From Agrobacterium rubi TR3 = NBRC 13261 (lineage in GTDB: Bacteria > Pseudomonadota > Alphaproteobacteria > Rhizobiales > Rhizobiaceae): DNA of 52,489 nucleotides. The notes beneath the pieces were generated by a model. It was given only the letters and a program-made list of their open reading frames with translations. It did not search any database and was not told the origin of the DNA. A program made the translations under genes and the position numbers. The stretch covers positions 1 through 52,489 of the forward strand of contig NZ_BBJU01000018.1 in assembly GCF_000739935.1 (NCBI RefSeq), written 5' to 3'. This document shows positions 24,435-32,905 of this stretch, piece after piece. The first letter of the stretch is position 1, and every line of letters begins with the position of its first letter.

Positions 24435-24985
24435 GGCAAATCATGCAGTCCTGTTTCAGTTGGTGCAGCGCTGCTGCGCAGGTCCAGAAGCATTGCCACG
24501 CGACGGGCGGGATCGAGGCCATCGGCGATCTGGCGGTCCAGCCGCTCCTGCACGAAGGGCGGTGTCTCCCATGGCTCCAGAATGCGAAACCCGAGCTTCG
24601 TATAGAACGGCGCATTGAAGGGTGCAAAACGATCGGTGGTCAGCACCGCATATTTCTGTCCGGCCTCACGCCCCTTGTCGAGCAAGGCAAGCATCAATGC
24701 GCGACCGATGCCTCTGCCCTGCGCGGAACGCTCGACATCGATCTCGATGACATAGAGATAGCTGCCGACAGGCCGCCCTGCAGCAAAGCCTGCAACGTGC
24801 CCGGTTTCACTCGTCTGCGCGACCAGCAAAAAGCCCTGATCGAGACTTTGGCGAAGAATGATGTCGGCAGATGCGTAAGGCTGCGATGTCACACCACAGG
24901 CTTTTGCCCACACCACGAAGGCATCGAGTTCGATTTCCGTCAGCCGCGCAAGCTCATCGACCCGCGCGGCACGTATCATGACCAT
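24431..24985 (-). CDS. GNAT acetyltransferase
   Basis: A 184-residue GNAT-fold protein with the acetyl-CoA pyrophosphate loop 'QGRGIGRALMLALLDKGREA' and the C-terminal 'APFNAPFYTKLGFRILEPWE' typical of the family. Substrate unknown. First gene of a two-gene unit with a second, differently classed acetyltransferase, and placed 24 bases after the ETF-QO stop on the same strand, so the three may be one transcript. Confidence 0.87.
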   Translation of the reverse strand: MVMIRAARVDELARLTEIELDAFVVWAKACGVTSQPYASADIILRQSLDQGFLLVAQTSETGHVAGFAAGRPVGSYLYVIEIDVERSAQGRGIGRALMLALLDKGREAGQKYAVLTTDRFAPFNAPFYTKLGFRILEPWETPPFVQERLDRQIADGLDPARRVAMLLDLRSSAAPTETGLHDLP

Positions 24986-25009
24986 GGAATTTTCCTTGCG
25001 GAAACGGCA

Positions 25010-26680
25010 TCACATATTGGCGTAAACCGGCCCCTCGCCGCCCTGCGGCGGCACCCAGTTGATGTTCTGGTTGGGGTCCTTGATGTCGCAGGTTTTGCAG
25101 TGGACGCAGTTTTGCGCGTTGATGACATAAGTGGGCTCGCCGTCCTTCTCCACCCACTCATAGACCCCGGCGGGACAGTAGCGTGTCGAAGGACCGGCGT
25201 AGACATCGTGTTCGGATCGCTTCTGCAGGTCCATATCCTTCACCTGCAGGTGCACCGGCTGGTCTTCCTCGTGGTTGGTGGAGGATATGAATACGGAAGA
25301 CAAACGGTCGAAGGTCAGGACACCGTCTGCCTTTGGATAGGCGATTGGCTTGTGGAACTTGGCTGGCTCCAGGCTTTGCGCGTCTGTCTTGCCGTGTTTC
25401 AATGTGCCGAACAGCGAAAGGCCGAGCAACTGGTTGGTCCACATATCCAGCCCGCCCAGCGCCACGCCGATGGCTGTGCCGAATTTCGACCACAGCGGCT
25501 TGACGTTGCGCACGCGTTTCAGATCCTTGCCGATGTCGCTGCCGCGCCATTCGTTTTCGATCTCGATGACTTCATCATTGGCACGGCCCGCGGCGATAGC
25601 ATCTGCCAGCCTGTCCGCCGCCATCATGCCTGACAGCACGGCATTGTGGCTGCCCTTGATGCGCGGCACGTTGACGAAACCGGCGGAACAGCCGATCAGA
25701 GCGCCGCCGGGGAAGGTCAGCTTCGGCACCGACTGATAGCCGCCCTCGGTAATCGCACGCGCGCCATAGGACAGGCGCTTGCCGCCTTCGAATGTCGGGG
25801 CAATCGCCGGATGCGTCTTGTAACGCTGGAATTCCTCGAAGGGGTAGAGGTAAGGGTTTTTGTAGTTCAGGTGAACCACGAAGCCGACGGCAACGAGATT
25901 GTCCTCCAGATGATAAAGGAACGAGCCGCCCCCCGTCTTCATGCCCAGCGGCCAACCGAAGGAGTGCTGCACGAGCCCCGGCCTGTGGTTCTCCGGCTTG
26001 ACCTGCCACAGTTCTTTGATGCCGATGCCGAACTTCTGGACGTCGCTATCCTTGGAGAGCTCGAATTTCGCAATCAGCTGCTTGGCCAGCGAACCACGCA
26101 CGCCCTCGCCGATCAGCACATATTTGCCATGCAGTTCCATACCGCGCGTAAAGGCCGGGCCGGGTTCGCCGTTACGCTCCACGCCCATATCGCCGGTAGC
26201 AACGCCGATTACGGCGCCAGCGTCATTGTAAAGCACTTCGGTCGCCGCAAAGCCGGGATAGATTTCAACGCCCAGCGCTTCCGCTTTTTCCGCCAGCCAG
26301 CGACAGACCAGACCAAGCGAGACGATGTAATTGCCGTGGTTGTTCATCAGCGGCGGCATGGCGAAGTTGGGGAGACGGATGGAGCCAGCGGGGCCCAGCA
26401 GCAGGAACTGGTCGTCCTTGACTTCCGTCTTGAAGGGATGTCCCTCCTCTTCGCGCCAGCCGGGCAGCAGACGGTCGATACCGATGGGATCGACCACCGC
26501 GCCGGAGACGATATGCGCGCCGACTTCCGCGCCCTTTTCCAGCACGACGACGGAAAGTTCAGGATTGACCTGCTTCAGCCGTATCGCCGCCGAAAGACCC
26601 GCAGGTCCCGCACCAACGATGACAACGTCGAATTCCATCGATTCGCGTTCCGGCATTTCCATCGCGTCCGTCATATCCAT
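25010..26680 (-). CDS. Electron transfer flavoprotein-ubiquinone oxidoreductase
   Basis: A 556-residue membrane-associated flavoprotein that passes electrons from reduced electron-transfer flavoprotein to ubiquinone during fatty-acid and amino-acid breakdown. The N-terminal FAD site 'VVIVGAGPAGLSAAIRLKQ' is at residues 19-37. The C-terminal ferredoxin-like domain has the four 4Fe-4S cysteines: Cys502 (RYCPAG) and Cys525, Cys528, Cys531 (NCVHCKTCDIKDPNQN). The length matches the bacterial and mitochondrial enzyme. A palindrome about 200 bases upstream may be a regulator site. The genes for ETF itself are not in this window. Confidence 0.95.
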   Translation of the reverse strand: MDMTDAMEMPERESMEFDVVIVGAGPAGLSAAIRLKQVNPELSVVVLEKGAEVGAHIVSGAVVDPIGIDRLLPGWREEEGHPFKTEVKDDQFLLLGPAGSIRLPNFAMPPLMNNHGNYIVSLGLVCRWLAEKAEALGVEIYPGFAATEVLYNDAGAVIGVATGDMGVERNGEPGPAFTRGMELHGKYVLIGEGVRGSLAKQLIAKFELSKDSDVQKFGIGIKELWQVKPENHRPGLVQHSFGWPLGMKTGGGSFLYHLEDNLVAVGFVVHLNYKNPYLYPFEEFQRYKTHPAIAPTFEGGKRLSYGARAITEGGYQSVPKLTFPGGALIGCSAGFVNVPRIKGSHNAVLSGMMAADRLADAIAAGRANDEVIEIENEWRGSDIGKDLKRVRNVKPLWSKFGTAIGVALGGLDMWTNQLLGLSLFGTLKHGKTDAQSLEPAKFHKPIAYPKADGVLTFDRLSSVFISSTNHEEDQPVHLQVKDMDLQKRSEHDVYAGPSTRYCPAGVYEWVEKDGEPTYVINAQNCVHCKTCDIKDPNQNINWVPPQGGEGPVYANM

Positions 26681-27086
26681 CCTCTCAGCTCACCGGTCCC
26701 ATCCGGCGTTGTTTTTCTAACGTGCCAACCACCGCAGGGTTCACAACCCCAGCTACACCCGCCTGCTTTTCAGGCACTGTCTCAATTCTTCTTCGCAAAG
26801 CACAAAGCCGTTGTCGAGGTTGAAACGCGGCAAATCCTGTTCAGGCTTATTACATTATCGAGCGCGACGGTAATATCTTACTCTTACGTTCACGTAAATT
26901 AACGGGATTTGTGAAGTGGTCAAGATGGCGGGCGGAAAGCTTTCTGCAAGATGAATGTTGAGTAAGGTTCGCACCGCTTTGCTAACGGTCGTTCTCTTCG
27001 CACTCGTCGAAATAAATCCGCGCGCACCTTCAAAACCAGGACCACCGCCCCTATAACCGCAAGCAGCATCTTTCAGGAGGATACCC
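26681..27086. other. Divergent intergenic region (ETF-QO / SDR) with palindrome
   Basis: About 400 bases without a supportable gene. The one clear element is TTACGT-TC-ACGTAA at 26884-26897, a perfect 6-bp inverted repeat with a two-base centre, about 200 bases upstream of the ETF-QO start and 190 before the SDR start. Its form recalls operators of MerR-type regulators of branched-chain amino-acid or acyl-CoA catabolism such as LiuR (from memory). A strong ribosome-binding site CAGGAGG precedes the SDR gene. Confidence 0.45.
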
Positions 27087-27875
27087 ATGGATTTCGGCAT
27101 TTCCGGCAAACGCGCGCTCGTACTGGCATCGTCTCGTGGCCTTGGTCTTGGCATTGCAACGGCACTGGCGAAGGAAGGCGCGCATGTGCTTCTGGTCGGG
27201 CGCACCAGCGAAAAGCTGGCGGCAAACGTCGATGCCATCAATGCGCTGGGCAAGGGCAAGGCCGACTGGGTGCAGGGCGATCTTTCGCAGGAGAATTTCG
27301 TGGCCTCCATGGTCGAAGCCGTTCAGACCAAGCTTGGCGGCATCGACATTCTCGTCAACAACACCGGCGGCCCGACGCCCGGCACGGCGCAGGACATTAC
27401 CGTCGACAAGCTTGAAACTTTCTTCCAATCCATGGTGCTGCGCGTCATTGCGCTGACCGGCGCATTCCTGCCGCAGATGAAGGAGCAAGGCTGGGGCCGC
27501 ATCCTGACAGTCGCCTCATCCGGCGTGTTCGAGCCAATCCCAAACCTTGCGCTTTCCAACACTTTGCGCGGCGCGCTGGTGGGCTGGAACAAGACGCTGG
27601 CCACGGAAATTGCGGGTTCCGGCATCACCGCCAACATGCTGCTTCCGGGACGCATCCACACCGACCGTATCGATGAACTCGACGGCGCCAATGCCAAGCG
27701 GCTGGGCAGAACCGTCGAGGAGGTGCGCGAAGCATCGCTGAAAACCATTCCCGCTGGACGCTTGGGTGCAGTCGAGGAATTTGCCGCCGCCGGTGCCTTC
27801 CTTTGCTCTCAGCCTGCAAGCTACATCACCGGCACCATGCTGCGGGTGGATGGCGGCGCGGCGAAGTCCCTCTGA
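27087..27875 (+). CDS. SDR-family protein with altered catalytic residues
   Basis: A 262-residue short-chain dehydrogenase/reductase. The cofactor loop is 'ASSRGLGLGIATALAKEGAH' and the second marker 'ILVNNTGGPTPG' matches the NNAG motif. A Ser is kept at residue 144 or 145. The usual catalytic YxxxK is missing: the aligned segment 'LALSNTLRGALVGWNKTLA' has Ser157 where Tyr belongs and Arg161 where Lys belongs. A group of annotated '3-oxoacyl-ACP reductase-like' SDRs shares such changes, so it is probably a stable family rather than a decayed gene. Reaction unknown. Followed by a GC-rich hairpin. Confidence 0.87.
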   Translation: MDFGISGKRALVLASSRGLGLGIATALAKEGAHVLLVGRTSEKLAANVDAINALGKGKADWVQGDLSQENFVASMVEAVQTKLGGIDILVNNTGGPTPGTAQDITVDKLETFFQSMVLRVIALTGAFLPQMKEQGWGRILTVASSGVFEPIPNLALSNTLRGALVGWNKTLATEIAGSGITANMLLPGRIHTDRIDELDGANAKRLGRTVEEVREASLKTIPAGRLGAVEEFAAAGAFLCSQPASYITGTMLRVDGGAAKSL

Positions 27876-27896
27876 TCTTGATCACAATCGAAAGTC

Positions 27897-27916
27897 CGCC
27901 CGGCCGATGCCGGGCG
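27897..27916 (+). terminator. GC-rich hairpin after the SDR gene
   Basis: Perfect 8-bp stem CGCCCGGC (27897-27904), loop CGAT, GCCGGGCG (27909-27916), 22 bases after the stop codon. There is no T-run, so it may stabilise the mRNA end or need Rho rather than act as an intrinsic terminator. Confidence 0.45.
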
Positions 27917-28051
27917 CGCTGCCGTTACTGTATTCGAATGCGGCAAATAGTGGCGTAACTTGGCTCCGCAACGTCCACACAAGCTTAAACACATATCTCC
28001 CACGTATATGGTGCCAGCAATGCTTTGGCTCCAATATTCACGAGGGGATCC

Positions 28052-29005
28052 ATGCATACAATTATTTTGGCGAGATACAGCGAAGCTCTTGAATGGATCG
28101 TTGATATCCCCGTGGATTTTCGCGTTATCATTTACAACAAGGGTCAAGAGATCACCTCGCCAACGGTGCTGGCACGCGCGGACGAAATCGTGGCGCGACC
28201 GAATGTCGGGCGTGAGTCCGAGACATATCTTCACCATATGCGCACCCGTGCGACGGATGATCGCTTTTTTACCGTGTTTTCGCAGGGAGACCCGATCACC
28301 CATAGCCCCGATTTCATCGACCTTTTGAGAAACTGGCGCAGATGGGACGATGTTCAGGCGCTGTCGTGGCAATGGCTTGCAGACCGCAACATTCCGCCCG
28401 CGGATAATCTGGCGCGATATCGCGAATATTTCCCGCTACATCTTCGCGTTCGGCCTGAAACATTTTCCCTGTTCGACTGGGTCGCGCTCGAATTCACCGA
28501 TGTCGGCGCGTGGAACATGGGCCTCGTCTACAAGACACTGGCGGGCATTTCCCCCAACACCGGCAATATAGCAGCGCATGCGCTTCGACAATGGAAGCTG
28601 GACGCCCTTGCGGAAGAGGCCGAACGTCACACCGTCGGCGTGTTTTCCTATGGCGCGATCTTTGCCGTGCGCAATGACTATGTGGCCAGACTATCCGCGG
28701 AATCCAGGGATGCCATGTACGAATTTTCGGTCGGTGCTGCCGCCGCCAACGGCTATATTCTGGAGCGCATGTGGCTGCACATTTTCGGAACCGGCTTTTA
28801 TCGCCGTATGCCCTTCATGGACCAACATGCCAGCGCGCTGAACCTGCCAGGCGCAGATGACGAAACCCGCATTCGGATTTCCCATCTCGTTTTGAATCTC
28901 GTCGATCACGGCATGTCGATGAGCGAGGTTGGCAACTTCGTGCAGGACGCCATGCGCGAGCGTTTGACGGCATTGAAGGCAGGCGGCGACCAGCCTGCCA
29001 GCTGA
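28052..29005 (+). CDS. DUF3431-like protein
   Basis: A 317-residue soluble protein starting MHTIILARYSEALEWIVDIP. Its first ~110 residues match the pattern of DUF3431: 'ILARYSEALEWI', 'VIIYNKG', 'NVGRESETYLHHM' and 'FFTVFSQGDPITHSP', as in fungal and bacterial members of that family, which have a glycosyltransferase-like look but no proven activity. The remaining ~200 residues are unrecognised. The start has GAGGGG a few bases upstream. It stands alone. The family match is by eye. Confidence 0.65.
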   Translation: MHTIILARYSEALEWIVDIPVDFRVIIYNKGQEITSPTVLARADEIVARPNVGRESETYLHHMRTRATDDRFFTVFSQGDPITHSPDFIDLLRNWRRWDDVQALSWQWLADRNIPPADNLARYREYFPLHLRVRPETFSLFDWVALEFTDVGAWNMGLVYKTLAGISPNTGNIAAHALRQWKLDALAEEAERHTVGVFSYGAIFAVRNDYVARLSAESRDAMYEFSVGAAAANGYILERMWLHIFGTGFYRRMPFMDQHASALNLPGADDETRIRISHLVLNLVDHGMSMSEVGNFVQDAMRERLTALKAGGDQPAS

Positions 29006-29161
29006 CGTGTTATGGCGCTCACAAAAGTAAATAATTATTGACCATCATCCACTCTTTAAGGGGATGCCCCAGCATTTGATTAAAATTGGATGACGCCAAT
29101 ACACTGAAATTTTGGGGGCTGTGTCTTAGCTGGTTGGCCAATATCAACTTTGGCACGCCCC

Positions 29162-30232
29162 ATGTTAGAAGCACTCTTCCCACCGAAATCGACACCGGCC
29201 ACAAGCAGCCCCAGCGGGCAATCGTCCAGCACGCAGCCAGCCAGCAGTTCGTCGGGCACGACAACGAGCAGCGGCTCCTCGTCCTCAACTCCGGCAAGCC
29301 AGAGTTCGACAGCGCCTGCAAGCTCCACCCAGCCTGCGGCAAGCACACCTGCCCCTGTTGCGGAAGACGATACCGATACCGACGACGGCACCTATTCGCC
29401 GTCTCCCTCGCAGCCAACGGCCAGCGATACGCAACCCGCCGAAAGCCAGCCGACAACGGGCGAAACCACGTCTTCGCCCGCCCCGGCCGCGTCGCCAGTG
29501 GAATCCTCAAGCGATGAACAAGAGCAACCCATAGCATCGGCACCCACCACTGGCGAAGAGTCGCCAGTCTCGTCCACACCAGCAGATGACAGCGCACCGG
29601 CACCTTCAGCAGAGACGGAGACCGAGGCCACACCTGCACCGACAGACTCATCGGATAATCCGCCCGTGGCATCTGAACCACCTGCCGAAAACACAGCGCC
29701 TGAAGAGACGGACATATCGGAACAGCCGCAACCCAGCGATCCGCAGCCTGTTGCCGATGAACCGACAGCAGACAACGACAATGCTGCTGAAACCGGCGAA
29801 TCCACGCCGGTTGAGCAAGGCGACACCAACACCGCCGCGCCCGCACAAGGCAACAACGGCTCTGCGCCGCCGTCTGCCGCCGCGCCGTCCAATACCCAGC
29901 CTGCCCCATCCGGCGCGACGCCGGTTGTATCTGCGCCGGTCATAGTGCGGCAGCCTGCATCACCTGATGTTTCAGTTCACGCTGAAAAACACTTTAAATT
30001 CGACGCTGTGGAAGCCAGATCATCCTTGCGTCGCCTTGCCGATGAGGAAGAGGCCGCCGCAGAAATTGCCCGCAGCCGTGCGGCCGAGGTGCAGAAAGAC
30101 CGCATCCTGCGCGGGCTTCTCGATGCCATCGCCAACACCGATCCTGCGGTCGTCAAGAACACGTTGCTCAATGAGACCGACGCGGAAGAGCCAAAGGCAA
30201 GCCTTGTCGAGACCTATTACGCGCAAGCCTGA
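29162..30232 (+). CDS. Low-complexity Ser/Thr/Pro/Ala-rich acidic protein (hypothetical)
   Basis: A ~356-residue protein. Residues ~15-265 are almost entirely Ser, Thr, Pro, Ala, Glu, Asp, Gln and Gly, with hardly any large hydrophobic residues, and so are surely disordered. The last ~80 residues differ: 'HFKFDAVEARSSLRRLADEE' and 'DRILRGLLDAIANTDPAVVK' can form helices, so this end is probably the functional domain. No signal peptide or membrane segment is visible. An ATG at 29162 is the likely start; a TTG at 29150 is in frame. A terminator follows directly. Family and role are not recognised. Confidence 0.65.
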   Translation: MLEALFPPKSTPATSSPSGQSSSTQPASSSSGTTTSSGSSSSTPASQSSTAPASSTQPAASTPAPVAEDDTDTDDGTYSPSPSQPTASDTQPAESQPTTGETTSSPAPAASPVESSSDEQEQPIASAPTTGEESPVSSTPADDSAPAPSAETETEATPAPTDSSDNPPVASEPPAENTAPEETDISEQPQPSDPQPVADEPTADNDNAAETGESTPVEQGDTNTAAPAQGNNGSAPPSAAAPSNTQPAPSGATPVVSAPVIVRQPASPDVSVHAEKHFKFDAVEARSSLRRLADEEEAAAEIARSRAAEVQKDRILRGLLDAIANTDPAVVKNTLLNETDAEEPKASLVETYYAQA

Positions 30233-30260
30233 TTTTGGCCGCTGAAGCGCATGGTCATTC

Positions 30261-30296
30261 AAACCTCTTCGGAGTAAGCTCCGGGGAGGTTTTTTC
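30261..30296 (+). terminator. Rho-independent terminator
   Basis: AAACCTC (30261-30267) pairs with GAGGTTT (30286-30292), and within it CGGAG (30270-30274) pairs with CTCCG (30279-30283) around a four-base loop. The right arm runs into a T-rich tail to 30295. It ends transcription of the Ser/Thr/Pro-rich gene 28 bases after its stop. Confidence 0.8.
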
Positions 30297-30310
30297 TGTC
30301 GAGGCGCATC

Positions 30311-30514
30311 ATGCACATACTTCGGATTTCTTTGACCATACTCGGCGCATTGGTGGCCCTGATCGGCCTGATCTGGATTGGGCAGGGTAGCGGTTACTTC
30401 CCCTACCCCGCCTCCAGCTTCATGATCAACCAAAGCCCCTGGATGCTGCGCGGCGCATTGGTGCTCGTTGCGGGCCTCGTGGTGATCTGGGCCTCGCGAC
30501 GCTTCATCCGCTAG
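30311..30514 (+). CDS. Small two-helix membrane protein (hypothetical)
   Basis: A 67-residue protein with two membrane helices: 'ISLTILGALVALIGLIWIG' and 'LRGALVLVAGLVVIWASRRF', joined by a short polar loop rich in aromatic residues (GSGYFPYPASSF). The end is positively charged. It starts at an ATG 15 bases after the terminator's T-run with a weak GAGGCG upstream. Its stop is one base from the stop of the convergent beta-lactamase gene. Looks like a conserved small membrane protein; role unknown. Confidence 0.65.
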   Translation: MHILRISLTILGALVALIGLIWIGQGSGYFPYPASSFMINQSPWMLRGALVLVAGLVVIWASRRFIR

Positions 30515-30515
30515 G

Positions 30516-31331
30516 TCATTTCACCAGCTTCGGCAGGTCGGCAATCAGCGCATCACGCGTGGCGAAGCTGATCGGCTCCTCGCTTTTCCAGTCCTTGACG
30601 TTGAGCGTGGCAAACACGACCTGCCGGTCGCCCTTCTGCGCCCAGCCGACGAACCAGCCCAGCCAGTCATCGCCATCGAACTTGCCAGCCTTGGTGCGCA
30701 TGCGGCCAGAACCGGTCTTGCCATGCACCTGCCAGCCATCGGCTGCGGCAAATGTGGGGATGATGGCCTTGGTCTTGTTCATTGCCTCAGCGGAAACCGG
30801 CAGTTTGCCCGTCACGAACCGGCGAACGAAGTCCACCTGCTGGTCGCCGGTAATCTTCAGCGATGACATCAGCCATGCTTCCGTCAGCCCGTCCGTTCGG
30901 CCTTTGACGCCCTTCACATCCGCATTGCCGTAATCGAAACGACGGACATAATCGGCAAACTTCTGCTCGCCCAGACGCCGCGTGATTTCCTGCGAGTACC
31001 AGACGATGGAATCGCGCTCCCAAATGGTCGGGTCGGTCGCTTGCTGCTCGCGCTTGGGTCGTTTCCATTCCGTCTTGTAGTCCCAGCGAGGGTTTGTCTC
31101 GTCCTTCAAAATCCCCGCATCATACCCCATAATCGCCAGCGGCAGTTTGAAGGAGGATTGCGGAGCGAAAGCCTTGTCGCAGGCACCTTCACGATGCAGG
31201 GCTTTGCCGCTGGTTGCGTCCAGGATAACCGTGCACTGCACCGGCTCTGCTGCCCGTGCTGGCAGAACGTGGAGATAAGATGCTGAAACAACTGCACAAA
31301 ATGCTGCTGCCAAACCCGTTTTGAAGGCCAT
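30516..31331 (-). CDS. Class D (OXA-type) beta-lactamase
   Basis: A 271-residue exported serine beta-lactamase that hydrolyses penicillin-type rings in the periplasm. A signal peptide is clear (MAFKTGLAAAFCAVVSASYL... ending ARAA). All class D motifs are present: S59-S-F-K62 (nucleophile Ser59 and the Lys62 that becomes carboxylated), S108-I-V110 in 'DSIVWYSQE', Y134-G-N136 in 'FDYGNADV', and K205-T-G207 in 'VHGKTGSGRM'. The start at 31331 has GAGGAAG upstream; frames further up are not signal-like. No mobile element is nearby, so it appears to be a resident chromosomal gene. Spectrum of activity cannot be read from the sequence. Confidence 0.93.
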   Translation of the reverse strand: MAFKTGLAAAFCAVVSASYLHVLPARAAEPVQCTVILDATSGKALHREGACDKAFAPQSSFKLPLAIMGYDAGILKDETNPRWDYKTEWKRPKREQQATDPTIWERDSIVWYSQEITRRLGEQKFADYVRRFDYGNADVKGVKGRTDGLTEAWLMSSLKITGDQQVDFVRRFVTGKLPVSAEAMNKTKAIIPTFAAADGWQVHGKTGSGRMRTKAGKFDGDDWLGWFVGWAQKGDRQVVFATLNVKDWKSEEPISFATRDALIADLPKLVK

Positions 31332-31568
31332 ACGCCACTCTTCCTCGCTGCTGTATTCGATACTCACCCCGGCACCGTAAAAGAGCAATGCGAATGGCAT
31401 TATTGCGGCAGACGCTGAGAAAATACTGGGGCCGCGCTTGCCATTCACACGTCGCTATGCGATCACGCGCCCTCCTCAAAACAGGCGGACGCCTTGCGCG
31501 TCTCATTCTTGACCGAACGCCGACTGGCTTGCGGCAAAATCTATCATTGATCTTAAGGACCATGCGCA

Positions 31569-32861
31569 ATGACACGGACACTCGGCCTCGATTTCGGCAC
31601 GACCAACACGGTCATGGCTCTCTCAGACAGCGGCACGAACAGCCATTCGATGCGATTCACCAGCAGTGCCGGTACCGCAGACAGCATGCGCACAGCGCTG
31701 TCCTTCATGAAGGACCGCAGCATGGGCGCCGCCGCCCTCCATGTCGAAGCGGGTCATGCCGCCATTCAGCAGTTCATCGACAATCCCGGTGACTGTCGCT
31801 TCCTGCAATCCATCAAGACATTTGCCGCCTCCTCGCTGTTTCAGGGCACGCTGGTGTTCGCCAAGCGCCAAAGCTTCGAGGATCTGATGGAGGTCTTTCT
31901 GCGCAAGCTGAAGTCCTATGCGGGCGATGAGTGGCCCACCGATATCTCGAGCGTCATCGCCGGGCGGCCGGTGCGCTTTGCCGGCGCCAATCCCGATGAA
32001 GCCCTGGCGCTGGCGCGCTACAATGATGCGCTGACCCGCGCCGGTTTTCCGGAAATCCACTATGTCTACGAGCCCGTCGCTGCCGCCTACTATTTCGCGC
32101 AGAGCCTGAAGAAGGACGCCAATGTTCTGGTCGCCGATTTCGGCGGCGGCACCACCGACTATTCGCTCATCCGCTTCGAGACCCATGGCGGCAAGCTGTC
32201 GGCCACCCCCATCGGCCATTCGGGCGTTGGCGTCGCAGGAGACCATTTCGACTTCCGCATGATCGACAATCTGGTCTCGCCCGAGATTGGCAAGGGTAGC
32301 AAGTTCAAGAGCTTCGACAAGGTGCTGGATGTTCCCGGCGGTTACTACGTCAACTTCGGACGCTGGAACCAACTCTCCATCTTCAAGACGACCAAGGAAT
32401 TTGCCGACTTGAAATCGCTGGTGCGCTCGGCGCTCGAGCCTGAAAAGCTGGAGATGTTCGTAGAACTCGTCGAGCATGACGAAGGCTATCCGCTCTATCA
32501 GGCCATTTCCGCCACCAAGATGGCACTGTCTTCCAGCGAAGAAGCCGAGTTCAACTTCTCGCCACTGGGCAAGGCCGGTCGCAAGATGGTCAAGCGCTCC
32601 GATTTCGATCAATGGATCAGCGATGATCTTGCGAAGATCGAAGGCGCACTGGATGAAGTGCTGGAGAAAACCCAGACCGCGCCAGAGGCCATCGACAAGG
32701 TGTTTCTGACCGGCGGCACCTCCTTCGTGCCAGCCGTGCGCCAGCTCTTCACGCGGCGCTTCGATGCCGACAAGATCGAAACCGGTGGCGAGTTGTTGTC
32801 GATTGCCCATGGTCTGGCGATGATCGGCGAAAGCGGTGATATTGAGCGCTGGACAGCGTGA
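31569..32861 (+). CDS. Short Hsp70-family (YegD-like) ATPase
   Basis: A 430-residue protein with only the Hsp70/actin-like ATPase fold. Phosphate-1 'LGLDFGTTNTVMALSDSG', connect region 'YEPVAAAYYFAQSL', phosphate-2 'VLVADFGGGTTDYSLIRF' and adenosine motif 'VFLTGGTSFVPAVRQLF' are all present. The substrate-binding domain of DnaK is absent, as in E. coli YegD and relatives, whose role is unknown. Divergent from the beta-lactamase gene and 44 bases upstream of a UDG-like gene on the same strand, possibly an operon. Confidence 0.88.
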   Translation: MTRTLGLDFGTTNTVMALSDSGTNSHSMRFTSSAGTADSMRTALSFMKDRSMGAAALHVEAGHAAIQQFIDNPGDCRFLQSIKTFAASSLFQGTLVFAKRQSFEDLMEVFLRKLKSYAGDEWPTDISSVIAGRPVRFAGANPDEALALARYNDALTRAGFPEIHYVYEPVAAAYYFAQSLKKDANVLVADFGGGTTDYSLIRFETHGGKLSATPIGHSGVGVAGDHFDFRMIDNLVSPEIGKGSKFKSFDKVLDVPGGYYVNFGRWNQLSIFKTTKEFADLKSLVRSALEPEKLEMFVELVEHDEGYPLYQAISATKMALSSSEEAEFNFSPLGKAGRKMVKRSDFDQWISDDLAKIEGALDEVLEKTQTAPEAIDKVFLTGGTSFVPAVRQLFTRRFDADKIETGGELLSIAHGLAMIGESGDIERWTA

Positions 32862-32905
32862 TAACAGGGGTTACGCCACGCCGAGACTTGAGGTAGTTTT
32901 CGCCC

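Noticed and set aside
25646..26902. A 418-codon plus-strand frame across ETF-QO
   Set aside because: Shadow of a gene with complete FAD and Fe-S motifs.
31623..32810. A 395-codon minus-strand frame across the Hsp70-like gene
   Set aside because: Antisense shadow of a gene with all Hsp70 ATPase motifs; no ribosome-binding site or recognisable domain.
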